A stretch of DNA of 47,268 nucleotides from Spongiactinospora rosea. Lineage in GTDB: Bacteria > Actinomycetota > Actinomycetes > Streptosporangiales > Streptosporangiaceae. The position numbers were made by a program, and so were the translations under genes. Below, one piece after another: positions 8,174-16,879 of the stretch (position 1 is its first letter; each line of letters begins with the position of its first letter). The notes beneath the pieces were generated by a model. That model ran no database searches and was not told where the DNA came from. It saw only the letters and a list, made by a program, of their open reading frames with translations. The stretch is from positions 1 through 47,268 of the forward strand of contig NZ_QMEY01000041.1 of assembly GCF_003315795.1 (NCBI RefSeq), given 5' to 3'.

Positions 8174-10531
8174 GTGAGCCGACGCCCTATCCGCTGGTGG
8201 AATCCAGTCGCTCTGCTGGCCATCGTCGCGCTGGTCGCGACGGTGGTCCTGGTATGGCGCGTGCTGAATCCAGCAGACCCGGTCAATACGGCTGATCTGG
8301 CCGCGGTCGCGATTGCCGCGGCGGTGGCCGTGGCCGCCGTGGTGGCGTGGGCCAAACGCCGCACCGCCGCCGCAGGAAATCCGGCCGATGTGACCAGAGC
8401 CGCCGAGGCGCTGGCCGATCTGGTGCGCGAGCAATGGCAGGACGAAGCCCGCAACCGGCTGCTGGATGACCCCGAACCCATCCCGGTCCGCTGGCACCTC
8501 ACCACCAACGAGACAGTGATGAGCACCCCCCGGCTGATCAGCACCGCGACCGCATTCACCTTCGACGGCCGCAGCGACGACATCGCCGCCCTTACGCGCG
8601 ACTTCCGCGCCCTGACCCGGCGGCGGCTGGTCATCACCGGCGGCGCGGGCATGGGCAAAACCACCCTGGCCATCCAACTGCTCCTGCAACTGCTGGCCAC
8701 CCGCGCCGCCGACCAGACCGGCGTCGGCGAGGGGGAGATCGTGCCGGTGCCGGTGCTGCTGCCGGTCTCCGGCTGGGACACCAGCACCCACCCCCTGCTG
8801 CAAGACTGGCTCACCGTCCGCCTGGCCCAGGACTACCCGGCACTGGCCGCCCCGCAGCTCGGCGCCGGCGCCGCGGCCGCGCTCGTCTCCGGCGGCCACA
8901 TCCTGCCCGTCCTGGACGGCCTGGACGAAATCCCCGCACCCGCCCGCGCCCAGGTGATCGCCGCGCTCAACGCCTCGCTCACCGCCCGCGACCAACTCAT
9001 CCTCACCAGCCGCCGCACCGAGTTCACCACCGCCGTCCACGAGGCCGGCCGCCCGATGACCGCCGCGGCGGTCATCGTCCCCACGCCCGTCGCGGCGCAG
9101 GCCGCCGCCGACTACCTGACCGCCTGCCTGCCCGCCTCCCCCACCGACGCCTGGAAGCAGACCCTGACCGCCCTGCGCTCCCGCACCGTCCCCGGCCTGA
9201 CCCAGCTCGCCGCCACCCCGCTGGGCCTGTGGCTGATCCGCACCGTCTACGTCACCCCCGGCACCGACCCCAGCCCGCTGACCGGCCCGCTCGGCGGCGA
9301 CGCCGACGCGCTGCGCGCCCATCTGCTCGACCACGTCATCCCCGCTGTCATCGCCGCCCGACCGCCCAGCACCGACCCCGCCGACCATTTCCGGCCCCGC
9401 CACCGGCTCGACCCCGACACCACCTGCCGCCACCTGACCTACCTGGCCCACGCCTTCCCCCCATCCACCACCCGCGACATCACCTGGTGGCACATCGCCC
9501 GCACCACACCGCACATCCGATCAACAGTCGGGATCGCGACCGGGATCGCGTTCGGGATCGCGTTCGGGATCGCGTTCGGGATCGCGTTCGGGCTCGCGTT
9601 CGGGCTCGCGTTCGGGCTCGTCGGGATCGCGTTCCCTACCGTGTCCGGGATGATCGATATTGCGCTCGCGATTTGGCGCGGGACCACCCCCGTGATCGCG
9701 CCCGTGATCGTGTTCGGGCTCTTCGGGCTCGTCGGGATCGTGCTCGGCACCGCGTTCGGGCTCGCGAGCGGGCTTGTGCGCGCCAGGTCCTGGGTTAACG
9801 AAAAACCGGGCTACGCAGACCCGAGCCTGCGCGGACGAACATCCCTTCTCTTCCGCTCTCTAAAAGGCACCCTCACGTTCGGGCTCACGGCCGGGCTCGC
9901 AATCGGGTTCCTGTCCGGGCTCGCGGGCGAGTTCGTACAGATGTATTTCTATTTCGATTACGAGTTCCATCTCGATGAGTTAAATTTCGAATTCGCGTTC
10001 GATGTCGGGCTCCTCGTCTGGCTCGGGACCACACTGCCATACGGGCTGATCACCCGGGCGGAACAACCCACACTCGCATCGACCAGCACACCCCGCACCA
10101 GTTGGCGAGCCGACAGAACGCTATCCCTTCTGCGAATGGTCGTGGCCGGGCTCACGGTCGGGCTCCTGGCCGGGCTTCGGGTCGGGCTCTGGATCGGGCC
10201 TTCGATCGGAGCCCGAGGCGAGATCTGGGCGGACCTTGTGATCGTGCTCATGATCGTGCTCACGGTCGGGCTCACGTTCGGGCTCGGGACCGGGCTCGGG
10301 ACCGGGCTCGGGACCGGGCTCGTGATGGGCAACCATCATGCGTGGCTGGTCTGCACCATCGCGGTGACCCAGCTAGCCCTCCAACACCGGCTTCCCTGGC
10401 GGGTCATGGACTTCCTCGACGACGCCCACCGCCTGGGGCTGCTGCGCGCCGTCGGCCCGGTCTACCAGTTCCGCCACGCGGCCCTGCATGACCACCTCGC
10501 CGCCAGCGACACGTCTGGTGGAGCCTCGTAG
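8174..10531 (+). CDS. Membrane-anchored NACHT-domain ATPase
   Basis: About 785 residues. Two N-terminal transmembrane helices (near residues 12-30 and 42-60) precede a NACHT ATPase with Walker A GGAGMGKTT (Lys near 162), Walker B ILPVLDGLDEIP and sensor-like LILTSRR. The C-terminal half contains many Gly-rich hydrophobic segments, several encoded by 12-bp tandem repeats, and ends in YQFRHAALHDHLA, a motif typical of a large actinomycete NACHT family. NACHT/STAND ATPases are signal-sensing oligomerisation switches; in bacteria several act in phage defence. Here the sensor half would lie in the membrane. The start is uncertain: GTG 8174 is chosen because SRR-basic residues then precede the first helix; GTG 8147 is the alternative, and neither has a clear ribosome-binding site. 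It sits alone on the plus strand. A defence role is inference only. Confidence 0.85.
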   Translation: MSRRPIRWWNPVALLAIVALVATVVLVWRVLNPADPVNTADLAAVAIAAAVAVAAVVAWAKRRTAAAGNPADVTRAAEALADLVREQWQDEARNRLLDDPEPIPVRWHLTTNETVMSTPRLISTATAFTFDGRSDDIAALTRDFRALTRRRLVITGGAGMGKTTLAIQLLLQLLATRAADQTGVGEGEIVPVPVLLPVSGWDTSTHPLLQDWLTVRLAQDYPALAAPQLGAGAAAALVSGGHILPVLDGLDEIPAPARAQVIAALNASLTARDQLILTSRRTEFTTAVHEAGRPMTAAAVIVPTPVAAQAAADYLTACLPASPTDAWKQTLTALRSRTVPGLTQLAATPLGLWLIRTVYVTPGTDPSPLTGPLGGDADALRAHLLDHVIPAVIAARPPSTDPADHFRPRHRLDPDTTCRHLTYLAHAFPPSTTRDITWWHIARTTPHIRSTVGIATGIAFGIAFGIAFGIAFGLAFGLAFGLVGIAFPTVSGMIDIALAIWRGTTPVIAPVIVFGLFGLVGIVLGTAFGLASGLVRARSWVNEKPGYADPSLRGRTSLLFRSLKGTLTFGLTAGLAIGFLSGLAGEFVQMYFYFDYEFHLDELNFEFAFDVGLLVWLGTTLPYGLITRAEQPTLASTSTPRTSWRADRTLSLLRMVVAGLTVGLLAGLRVGLWIGPSIGARGEIWADLVIVLMIVLTVGLTFGLGTGLGTGLGTGLVMGNHHAWLVCTIAVTQLALQHRLPWRVMDFLDDAHRLGLLRAVGPVYQFRHAALHDHLAASDTSGGAS
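9530..9634 (+). repeat. 12-bp tandem repeat coding for membrane segments
   Basis: Eight copies of a 12-bp unit (gggatcgcgttc or variants with ctc or acc) stand in tandem, interrupted once by 9 bp. In the NACHT reading frame each unit reads G-I/L-A-F/T, producing a long glycine-zipper-like hydrophobic stretch. Unit length is a multiple of 3, so copy-number change would lengthen or shorten the helix without a frameshift. Confidence 0.9.
10268..10327 (+). repeat. Second 12-bp tandem repeat in the NACHT gene
   Basis: Five in-frame 12-bp units, three of them identical (gggctcgggacc), encode repeated GLGT in the last membrane segment. The unit is related to the array at 9530-9634, suggesting expansion of the same GLxx/GIAF codon pattern at two places in one gene. 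Confidence 0.85.
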
Positions 10532-10951
10532 TCACTGGTACTGACCGGCAGCTGTTGAGCCTTTCCTTCCGCTTCCCCGGACAACTTCACTGGAGGAACA
10601 CGCCTCACACCGAGGGATGGCCGAGCGCCTCCGTCGCGTCCTTGCCCCTCATCCGGCCGGGCACCGCCGGACATCTGGACGTCGGGAAGACAGCATTAAA
10701 AAACTTCAACACGCAGACTTGACGGGGAAATAGATCCATGCTTGGAACGCGTCCTGCTCGACCGGGGTGCGCTGTCTGGTCACGTCACGAGCCCTTCAGG
10801 CCACACGGTGGGGTTGGCCTTCACCGTAACTGGCGGGTGTGACCGTTTCTCCTCTCCTCGACGCCTGCTTGCCGGCGCAGGCGCTTGCCGTTGCTCATGG
10901 ACGCACGGTCCTTCCGGCCGGGGAATCGGGGGCGTGCTTGCGGGCGTGGCT
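10532..10951 (+). other. Intergenic region between convergent NACHT and XRE genes
   Basis: No gene can be supported. Open frames here have arginine/proline-rich shadow composition. A TTGACG hexamer (about 10716-10721) is followed by AT-richer sequence but no good -10 element or downstream gene. No obvious terminator hairpin was found for either flanking gene. Confidence 0.4.
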
Positions 10952-12364
10952 CTATGCGGGGGTGCGGAGCTCTTGGCGTACGCGGCGGCGGAACTGGCGC
11001 ACGCTGGATTCTGCATCCCATGGGGTCAGAGCGTGGAGGAGGTCGTTGACGTAGGTGAGCGATCGGGTGGAGGCGACGCGGGAGAGGATGTCCACGGCGC
11101 GGTGGCCGTATTCCAGCCCTTCGTCGAGACGGCGGGCCTGCAGGTGGGCGGATCCGACGATGGCGTTGCGCATGCCGGCCGAGCGCGTGTAGGTGAGGGC
11201 GGGCATGGTGGCCATCTCCTCGAACCGCATCACCATGTGCGGCATCTGCAGGTCGCGGTGGATCTCGGTGGCGTCGGCGGCCAGCCGGGCGTGGGTGAAG
11301 AAGTCGATCCAGACGGGGTCGCCGTCGTCGGGATGGGCCTGGCCGAGCAGGGTTTCGGAGTGGGCCAGCGCCAGAGCGGCGGCCCGGCGTGCGCAGGCGC
11401 GCCCGTGCCGGCGGGCGGCGCGGGCGTGGGCGCGGGCCTCGACCAGCTTGAAGAACGCCAGCGTGCGCGGGGTGGCCTGGTCGCGGGCGCGCTCGTAGGC
11501 GCCCTGGGCCATGTCGATGGCGTCCTCGACATGGTCGTTGAGTCCGGCCTGCAGCGACATCGAGGCCAGCACGTAGCCGCCCAGGGGCACGTCGCCGGCG
11601 GCGCGGGCCAGACGCAGGGCCTGAATGTAGTGCCGCTGGGCGCCGGCCTGGTCGCCGACGTCCCAGGCCGCATATCCGGCCAGGCGGCCGAGCTGGGCGG
11701 TGGCGGAGAACAACTCGCGGCCCACGGCGTCGGTGTAGCTGCCCTTCAGCAGCGGGACGGCGCGCTCGCGCAGGCACGTGGCCACCAGACAGGAGCCGAA
11801 GGAGCCGCCGCCGTACTTGGAGTCGATGTGGCGGGCGTGCTCGACCGCGTCGCGGAGTTCGGCGAGGTCGGCGGTGCCGACGCGGCGGCCACGCGACCGC
11901 GGGGGCTGGAGGGCGGCGTCGGCGTCGGCGGGCTGGATCAGCCACCGGGTGCTGGGCGTGGTGAAGGCCGCTGCGGCGAAGGCGAGGCGGCCGAACGCGC
12001 GGCGGTTCACCTGGTCTCCCAGGATCCACCAGGCGGCGGCGACATCGATGGCGCGGGGAAGCTCACGAGGGAAATCCAACCCGATCTCGGGGGAGGTTGT
12101 CGCCGGTTGCGGCATGCCGATTTCGGCCACGCTGACGGGTCGGCCGAGCCGTTCGGACAGGGCGGCCGCGATCGCCTTCGGGGTGGGCCAGCGTGGGATC
12201 ATCCCGGAGATCCAGTTGGCGACCGAGGTGTGGGTGTAGCGGGCGGCCTTGCCTTGGGCCTGGCAATGCTGATTGACCCGGGCGGCCAGCGCCTTGTGGC
12301 TGGCGCCGGATTCGGCGATCAGTTTCTCCAGCGCGAGGTTCGGGGGGTGTCCCGATGCGGCCAC
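10952..12364 (-). CDS. XRE-family regulator with TPR-like C-terminal region
   Basis: About 470 residues. The N-terminus (residues about 8-75) has an XRE-type HTH (LIAESGASHKALAARVNQH ... HTSVANWISG ... AIAAALSERLGR), and the rest is helical and Ala-rich in the style of TPR-containing actinomycete regulators (AQLGRLAGYAAWDVGDQAGA, RHYIQALRLARAAGDVPLG, LDEGLEYGHRAVDIL). GTG 12364 is chosen because AGGAGG sits 4 bp upstream; the frame opens 15 codons earlier without a ribosome site. Family members control development or adjacent specialised gene sets. It is divergent from the epimerase gene, with 196 bp between, a classic regulator/target arrangement, so it probably controls the 12561-16733 module. 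Confidence 0.85.
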   Translation of the reverse strand: MAASGHPPNLALEKLIAESGASHKALAARVNQHCQAQGKAARYTHTSVANWISGMIPRWPTPKAIAAALSERLGRPVSVAEIGMPQPATTSPEIGLDFPRELPRAIDVAAAWWILGDQVNRRAFGRLAFAAAAFTTPSTRWLIQPADADAALQPPRSRGRRVGTADLAELRDAVEHARHIDSKYGGGSFGSCLVATCLRERAVPLLKGSYTDAVGRELFSATAQLGRLAGYAAWDVGDQAGAQRHYIQALRLARAAGDVPLGGYVLASMSLQAGLNDHVEDAIDMAQGAYERARDQATPRTLAFFKLVEARAHARAARRHGRACARRAAALALAHSETLLGQAHPDDGDPVWIDFFTHARLAADATEIHRDLQMPHMVMRFEEMATMPALTYTRSAGMRNAIVGSAHLQARRLDEGLEYGHRAVDILSRVASTRSLTYVNDLLHALTPWDAESSVRQFRRRVRQELRTPA

Positions 12365-12560
12365 GACGCCTCCTGGAGGCTCGGCGATGCGCTCCCGCGA
12401 ATGCCACATACGGTAACGTCGGCGGAGCAGCCGGTGAACCTGATCGGCGATTTGTGCGCCCCCTCATGCGCCCTCCCGGCCGACCCCTTCTCTCCGGTTT
12501 CGTGGAAGGCACCAGCCGACCCCGGATCGGTCGGCGTCACAAGCGAGGAGGTGAGCGCGC

Positions 12561-13586
12561 ATGTCCCTGCACCAGCTGACGGGCATGACCGTGCTCGTCA
12601 CGGGAGCCGGAGGACTGATCGGCAGCCGCCTGACGGCGCAGTTGCGCCGGATCGGCGCGCGCCCGCTGTCCCTGTGCAAGATCGACGCCTATCCCCGGCA
12701 GGTGTATCACGACCACTTCGGAATCAGCCTGGACGACCCCGACTTCCATGTCGGCGACATCGCCGAGCCCGGCGTGGTGGACAAGCTCATCGACGGCTGC
12801 GACTACGTCATCCACGCCGCGGCCCTGGCCGACGTCGCCGCCTGCACCAGGCGCTCCGTGGACGCCATCAAGACCAACATCGTCGGCACGCAACGGGTGC
12901 TGGATGCCGCCGCCGCGACGCCGAGCGTGCGCCGGGTGGTGTTCGTCTCCTCTGCCAGCGTCTACGGCAACCAGCCGCCGGGCGAGGACGGGCACGCCCC
13001 GTTCGCCGAGGACGCGCCGCTGCAGCCGGTGTCGATCTACGGCAGCACCAAGGCGTGCGGCGAGTTCCAGACCGCCACCGTCCTGGGAGAGGCGGGCACC
13101 TCGTACGTGATCGTCCGCTACTTCTCGGTCTACGGCGAACCGCAGGTCGTCAAGGAGAACAGCCACTCGTGGGTGGTGGCCTGGTTCTGCATGCGCGCCG
13201 CCCTCGGGCTGCCGCTGCACCTCAACGGCGGCGGCCACCAGGTACGCGACCTGGTGCACGTGGATGACATCGCCACCGGCACCCTGCACGCCCTGGTTGT
13301 GCCCGCCGCGCACAACCAGACCCTCAACATCGGCACCGGGACCGGGACCACCATCCGGCAGGTCGCCGACCTGGTCCGCCGCCACTACCCGGACGCCACC
13401 GTCATCGACACGCCACGGCCGCCCGGCGACCCGCTGGGCGGCTACGCCTGCACCCGACGGATGACCGCATTGCTCGGCTGGCAGCCCGGCATCACGGTCA
13501 CCGAGGGCGTCGCCCGATACGCGGCATGGCTGAAAGACACCCCCTCGGCCGTCCCCTCCTGGCTGCGTCAGCCGGCCGCCGCCTGA
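12561..13586 (+). CDS. NAD-dependent epimerase/dehydratase (extended SDR)
   Basis: A 341-residue extended short-chain dehydrogenase/reductase. The nucleotide-binding motif TGAGGLIG is near residues 14-21. Also visible are IHAAALADV, the Ser of VFVSSASVYG, the catalytic YGSTK (Tyr and Lys four apart), and the substrate-side RYFSVYGE and RDLVHVDDIA motifs. This set is typical of enzymes acting on nucleotide-sugars (UDP-glucose 4-epimerase or dTDP-glucose dehydratase class); the substrate cannot be read. The start has an excellent Shine-Dalgarno (GAGGAGGTGAG). First gene of the plus-strand module, followed after 54 bp by the HD-domain gene. Length is normal and all catalytic residues are present. 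Confidence 0.9.
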   Translation: MSLHQLTGMTVLVTGAGGLIGSRLTAQLRRIGARPLSLCKIDAYPRQVYHDHFGISLDDPDFHVGDIAEPGVVDKLIDGCDYVIHAAALADVAACTRRSVDAIKTNIVGTQRVLDAAAATPSVRRVVFVSSASVYGNQPPGEDGHAPFAEDAPLQPVSIYGSTKACGEFQTATVLGEAGTSYVIVRYFSVYGEPQVVKENSHSWVVAWFCMRAALGLPLHLNGGGHQVRDLVHVDDIATGTLHALVVPAAHNQTLNIGTGTGTTIRQVADLVRRHYPDATVIDTPRPPGDPLGGYACTRRMTALLGWQPGITVTEGVARYAAWLKDTPSAVPSWLRQPAAA

Positions 13587-13640
13587 GCCGTCCCCTCCAA
13601 CCGGCCGCCCCGGGCGGCCCCCTGCCCGGGGAAGAAGCCC

Positions 13641-14396
13641 ATGCCAGCACGCTCGCAGCCTGCCGTCTCGCTCCGGGAGTCGGCCCTGCAGCGGCGCCTG
13701 CCGCCGCACCAGGTCATGGACCAGCCCACCCTCACCTGGATCGCGGCCAACCGGCCCGCCGAGGCAGCCCGCACAGTGGCCGTGCCCGATCCGCCGATCC
13801 CGCTGCTGCCCGAGCCCGGCTGGTTCGCCCGCGAGCAGGCCGTCGACGGCATCCACGGCGTACGGCACAACGCGCGCGTCTACCTTCTGGCCGATCTGCT
13901 GGCCCGGTATTACGGCCTGCACGACGAGCAGCGTGCCGCTCTGCGTCTGGCGGCGGCCGTCCACGACTGCCGCCGCCACAACGATCAGACCGATCCGGAG
14001 CACGGGCAGCGGGCCGCCCACTGGCTCGCCCGCCACCACCAGGCCGTCACCGCCTCCTTCCACATGAGCCTGCCAGCCGGGGCGGTGACGGCCGCCTGCG
14101 CCGCCATCAGCCTGCACAACATCGACTACACCGCCTTCTCGGCAGCTCAGCGCAAGGCGTACGCGCGGGCCCCGCGCCTGACCGACCTGCTCAAGGCCGC
14201 CGACTGCCTCGACCGCTACCGGCTGCCCCTGGACCGCTGGTGGCCCGATCTCGCTCGCCTGCGCGTGGATGTGCCCGCCTGGATGTACGGCATCGCCTTC
14301 GACCTGATGCTGGCCAGCGAGCAGGCACGGCTGGATGGCGCCGGACACCACCAAGCCCTCACCCACGCCCGCCACACCATCTCCCACCTGCGCTAG
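13641..14396 (+). CDS. HD-domain phosphohydrolase
   Basis: A 251-residue protein with a complete HD signature: the first His in GIHGVRHNARV, the paired HD in AAVHDCRRHND, a later SLHNIDY His, and the terminal Asp region LLKAADCLDRYRLP. HD proteins are metal-dependent phosphomono- or phosphodiesterases, often on nucleotides. The roughly 55-residue N-terminal extension is Pro-rich and carries no known domain. It follows the epimerase by 54 bp and precedes the next gene by 10 bp, so co-transcription is very likely. With the kinase at the end of the module it suggests a phosphorylation/dephosphorylation cycle on an unknown small molecule, which is inference. Confidence 0.85.
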   Translation: MPARSQPAVSLRESALQRRLPPHQVMDQPTLTWIAANRPAEAARTVAVPDPPIPLLPEPGWFAREQAVDGIHGVRHNARVYLLADLLARYYGLHDEQRAALRLAAAVHDCRRHNDQTDPEHGQRAAHWLARHHQAVTASFHMSLPAGAVTAACAAISLHNIDYTAFSAAQRKAYARAPRLTDLLKAADCLDRYRLPLDRWWPDLARLRVDVPAWMYGIAFDLMLASEQARLDGAGHHQALTHARHTISHLR

Positions 14397-14406
14397 GAGC
14401 ACATTC

Positions 14407-15774
14407 ATGGACACTGACGCCTCCCCCATCGCCGCGCCGGTCGCCACTGACCCGCTCTGGGAGAACGCGCACACCGACTACAGCCCCGGCCACCGGCCGC
14501 GCCCGGCCCCGCGCGGCCTGGTCGCCGACGACACCGAATGGCGCACCTACCTCCAGCAGGACACCCCCAACGGCTGGCTGCTGCGCGCCGGCTCGCTGCT
14601 GGAGACACTGGCCGACGGCCGACCGATCTACCTCATGCACACCACCGCCTACCTGGAGGCCATCCGCGCCAGCGGCCAGCTCTACCAGGCCCCCGGCTGC
14701 ATGGTCGGCGCCCTGTACTGCGTCCTGCTCACCCCCGGTCCCTCTGGGCTTCGGCCGCACAACCTGGGCGCCTGGCTGCTGGAGAACAAGTCCCACCGGG
14801 ACATCCTGATCATCGAGGTCACCCCCGGCGGGCCGGTCCCCGCCAAGGGGATCGACTACCTGCGGCTGGGCACCGTGCACCTGACCGCCTACCTGGGCCA
14901 CCGCTCCTTCCTCACCCCGGCCGAGGACAACCAGCTTCGAGGGGCCGCAGTACAGCGGGTACGGCAGGCCGCGAGTGTCCTGGACATGCTGCTCGGCGTC
15001 GCGTGCGGGGCCGACACGCCTGCCGACATGTTCCTCGACCAACTCGCCGCCGCGGTGCCGCTGGTGCCGTTCCTGGGCTACCTGTACTTCGAGGCGACTT
15101 CGGAGTACCTGATGCTGCACTCGACCGGCCCGCAGACCCGCGCCTGCGCCGAGGCCGGGGAGATGAACACCCTGCTGTCCAAGGACCTGGCGTTCGCCGC
15201 GGTGGACACCATGGGAGAACTGTTCGACCTGGCGCTGTTCCGGCCCGGCCACGCCCGGCTCTGCGAGCTCATCGGGCAGGTCGAACCCGGCCTGGTCGAC
15301 GGCGCGGCCGAATACGTCCGCCGCCGCCTGGCACACCTGTTCGCCTGCGCGGCGCTGGACACCTCCCAAGACGCCGCCGCCGTCACCTTCGCCCAGACCA
15401 CGTTCGACACGCTGGCCTGCACGGCCCCCGGGCTGCTGGGCCAGATGCTGTTTCGGATGCTGCGCGCCAACCCCCGCTACCCGCAGCTGTACCCGGCCTT
15501 CGAGCAGCCCAAGGCGAGCGGCGCATCCGCCTACTGGAACGCCCACGGCATCCCCGCGCCGTTCAACGGGGTGATCCCCAAGGGAGAGATCGGCCTGAAC
15601 ATGGCCTGGCCCGCCGGCGCCCGCGTCTGGACCGCCGACATCAGTCAAGGGCTGCTTCACCCCGCCGAGGAACTGCCGCTCACCCTGGTGCCACGCCTGT
15701 CGGATCTGCGTGACACCGCGCTGGGCCACGCCCGCTTCGCAGCCGCCGACACCGGACGACGACGCAACCACTAA
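14407..15774 (+). CDS. Unrecognised 455-aa protein of the epimerase/HD/kinase module
   Basis: The start at ATG 14407 has GGAG 8 bp upstream and lies 10 bp after the HD gene. Residues about 70-150 contain IYLMHTTAYLEAIRASGQL, then CVLLTP and DILIIEVTP. The H-T-T...I-x-x-S-G-x-L pattern is reminiscent of the N-terminal strand/helix of ADP-ribosyltransferase-fold proteins (DarT or KptA style), but the rest of that fold cannot be confirmed. The remainder is mostly helical, with Cys and aromatic residues, and ends with a domain containing NAHGIPAPFNGVIPKGEIGL. There is no signal peptide or membrane helix. I cannot assign a function. NAD-using chemistry would fit a neighbour that binds NAD, but this is speculative. 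Confidence 0.85.
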   Translation: MDTDASPIAAPVATDPLWENAHTDYSPGHRPRPAPRGLVADDTEWRTYLQQDTPNGWLLRAGSLLETLADGRPIYLMHTTAYLEAIRASGQLYQAPGCMVGALYCVLLTPGPSGLRPHNLGAWLLENKSHRDILIIEVTPGGPVPAKGIDYLRLGTVHLTAYLGHRSFLTPAEDNQLRGAAVQRVRQAASVLDMLLGVACGADTPADMFLDQLAAAVPLVPFLGYLYFEATSEYLMLHSTGPQTRACAEAGEMNTLLSKDLAFAAVDTMGELFDLALFRPGHARLCELIGQVEPGLVDGAAEYVRRRLAHLFACAALDTSQDAAAVTFAQTTFDTLACTAPGLLGQMLFRMLRANPRYPQLYPAFEQPKASGASAYWNAHGIPAPFNGVIPKGEIGLNMAWPAGARVWTADISQGLLHPAEELPLTLVPRLSDLRDTALGHARFAAADTGRRRNH

Positions 15775-15914
15775 CTCCCGCGCCCGATCTCCGCTCGCCC
15801 TGAGAACAGGCCGCGGCCTGCGATAGTCTCAGCCCTTTCCTTCCCCTTCACCAGGGACGTGGCCGCAGGACATGCCGCCCAGCGGCCAAGGCACAGAAAG
15901 GGCGAAGCGGACGC

Positions 15915-16733
15915 ATGACGGCTGGCCGATGCACCCACAGCCTCGACATTCGAGACGACGTCGTGATCAAGCGCTACACCTCCTGGGGACGAGGAGAGCC
16001 CCACCGGGAGTGGGCGGCGCTCATCCTGCTCGCCGAGCACGCGCCCGATCTCGCGCCCGCGCCCGTCGAGGCCGCACTCGACGCGGACCCGCCCATGATC
16101 GTGATGAGCAGGCTGCACGGTACGGTTCTGCGCGGTCGGCACGCCACCGGCGAGCAGATCAAAGCCATGGCCGCCGCCCTGAACCGGCTGCACCAGATCC
16201 CGGCCCGTGTGGTGGATGAAGTCGAGCCCGCCCCCTGGGGGCCGGCGGCGGCCGTGGCAAAGACCCGCGCCTGGGCCGACAAACAGCCCGACCTCGGCGA
16301 CGATCCCCTCGCGCAGGAGGCGTTCCGCGCGGGAGCCGCCTGGCTGGCCTCCACCGCCCCCGACGAGCTGATCAGCAATCCGCTGCCGCCCGTCCTCGGA
16401 CTGGCGGACGGCAACCGCGCCAACTACCTGTGGGACGAGCACGAGCGCCGGGTACGGCTGATCGACTGGGAAGACTCCGGCCGCAATGACCGAGCCTTCG
16501 AGCTCGGCGAGGTCTGCGAGCACATCTCCCGCCTCGACGGCATCCTGGACGCCGAGCAACTCCTGGCTCACCTCGAACTGACCCCGGTAGAAGCCGAGCG
16601 GGTGCGCAGTTTCCGTCTCCTGATCGCGCTGGGCTGGTTCCTCCAGCTCGGCCCCGGCGGGCCGGCGACACCTCACAACCCAGCCGGCACCCTGGAGCGG
16701 CAGGCCGAGAGAATTCTGCACCTGCTCGATTGA
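15915..16733 (+). CDS. APH-fold phosphotransferase (aminoglycoside/choline-kinase-like)
   Basis: A 272-residue kinase-like protein: beta-3 lysine in VIKRY, a helix-C glutamate in HREWAALILL, catalytic loop LADGNRAN (Asp and Asn in the D-x4-N spacing, but Leu-Ala replaces the usual His-Gly) and the metal-binding IDWEDSG. The C-terminal helices (ELGEVCEHISRL, then IALGWFLQLG) complete the fold. The family phosphorylates small hydroxyl compounds such as aminoglycosides, choline, homoserine or sugars; the substrate is not readable. 140 bp separate it from the preceding gene, so it could have its own promoter, yet orientation and context place it in the same module. The altered catalytic-loop motif is worth noting but Asp is kept, so activity is plausible. 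Confidence 0.85.
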   Translation: MTAGRCTHSLDIRDDVVIKRYTSWGRGEPHREWAALILLAEHAPDLAPAPVEAALDADPPMIVMSRLHGTVLRGRHATGEQIKAMAAALNRLHQIPARVVDEVEPAPWGPAAAVAKTRAWADKQPDLGDDPLAQEAFRAGAAWLASTAPDELISNPLPPVLGLADGNRANYLWDEHERRVRLIDWEDSGRNDRAFELGEVCEHISRLDGILDAEQLLAHLELTPVEAERVRSFRLLIALGWFLQLGPGGPATPHNPAGTLERQAERILHLLD

Positions 16734-16820
16734 CCAGTGTCCCGTCTCAAACGATCTTCTTCCGGTGGTGGGCTGTGAGCTGGGGCGATGGAATGTGAAG
16801 TGAGACCGTTGGCGGCGGTG

Positions 16821-16879
16821 GTCTCACTTGACGTTGTCGGCCAGCTCGGTTTCGGGCTGGTTGTCTCACTTGACGTTGT
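16821..16879 (+). repeat. 17-bp direct repeat, possible recombinase subsites
   Basis: gtctcacttgacgttgt occurs at 16821-16837 and again at 16863-16879, 42 bp apart. The first copy also pairs with an inverted agtgagacc just upstream (about 16799-16807). The array abuts the 3' end of a degraded serine recombinase gene, as expected for a res/crossover site or element end. Confidence 0.6.

Noticed and set aside
7625..9514. A 629-codon minus-strand open frame opposite the NACHT gene.
   Set aside because: Low-complexity Gly/Gln composition, the antisense shadow of a GC3-biased gene with clear NACHT motifs.
9530..9634. The 12-bp tandem repeat as a CRISPR array.
   Set aside because: No spacers; units are contiguous and in frame with the coding sequence.
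10742..13267. An 841-codon plus-strand open frame opposite the XRE regulator.
   Set aside because: Gly/Val/Ala-rich shadow of the regulator and epimerase genes with no domain and no ribosome site.
12537..14474. A 645-codon minus-strand frame opposite the epimerase and HD genes.
   Set aside because: Repetitive Gly/Val/Arg shadow; the plus-strand genes have intact catalytic motifs and ribosome sites.
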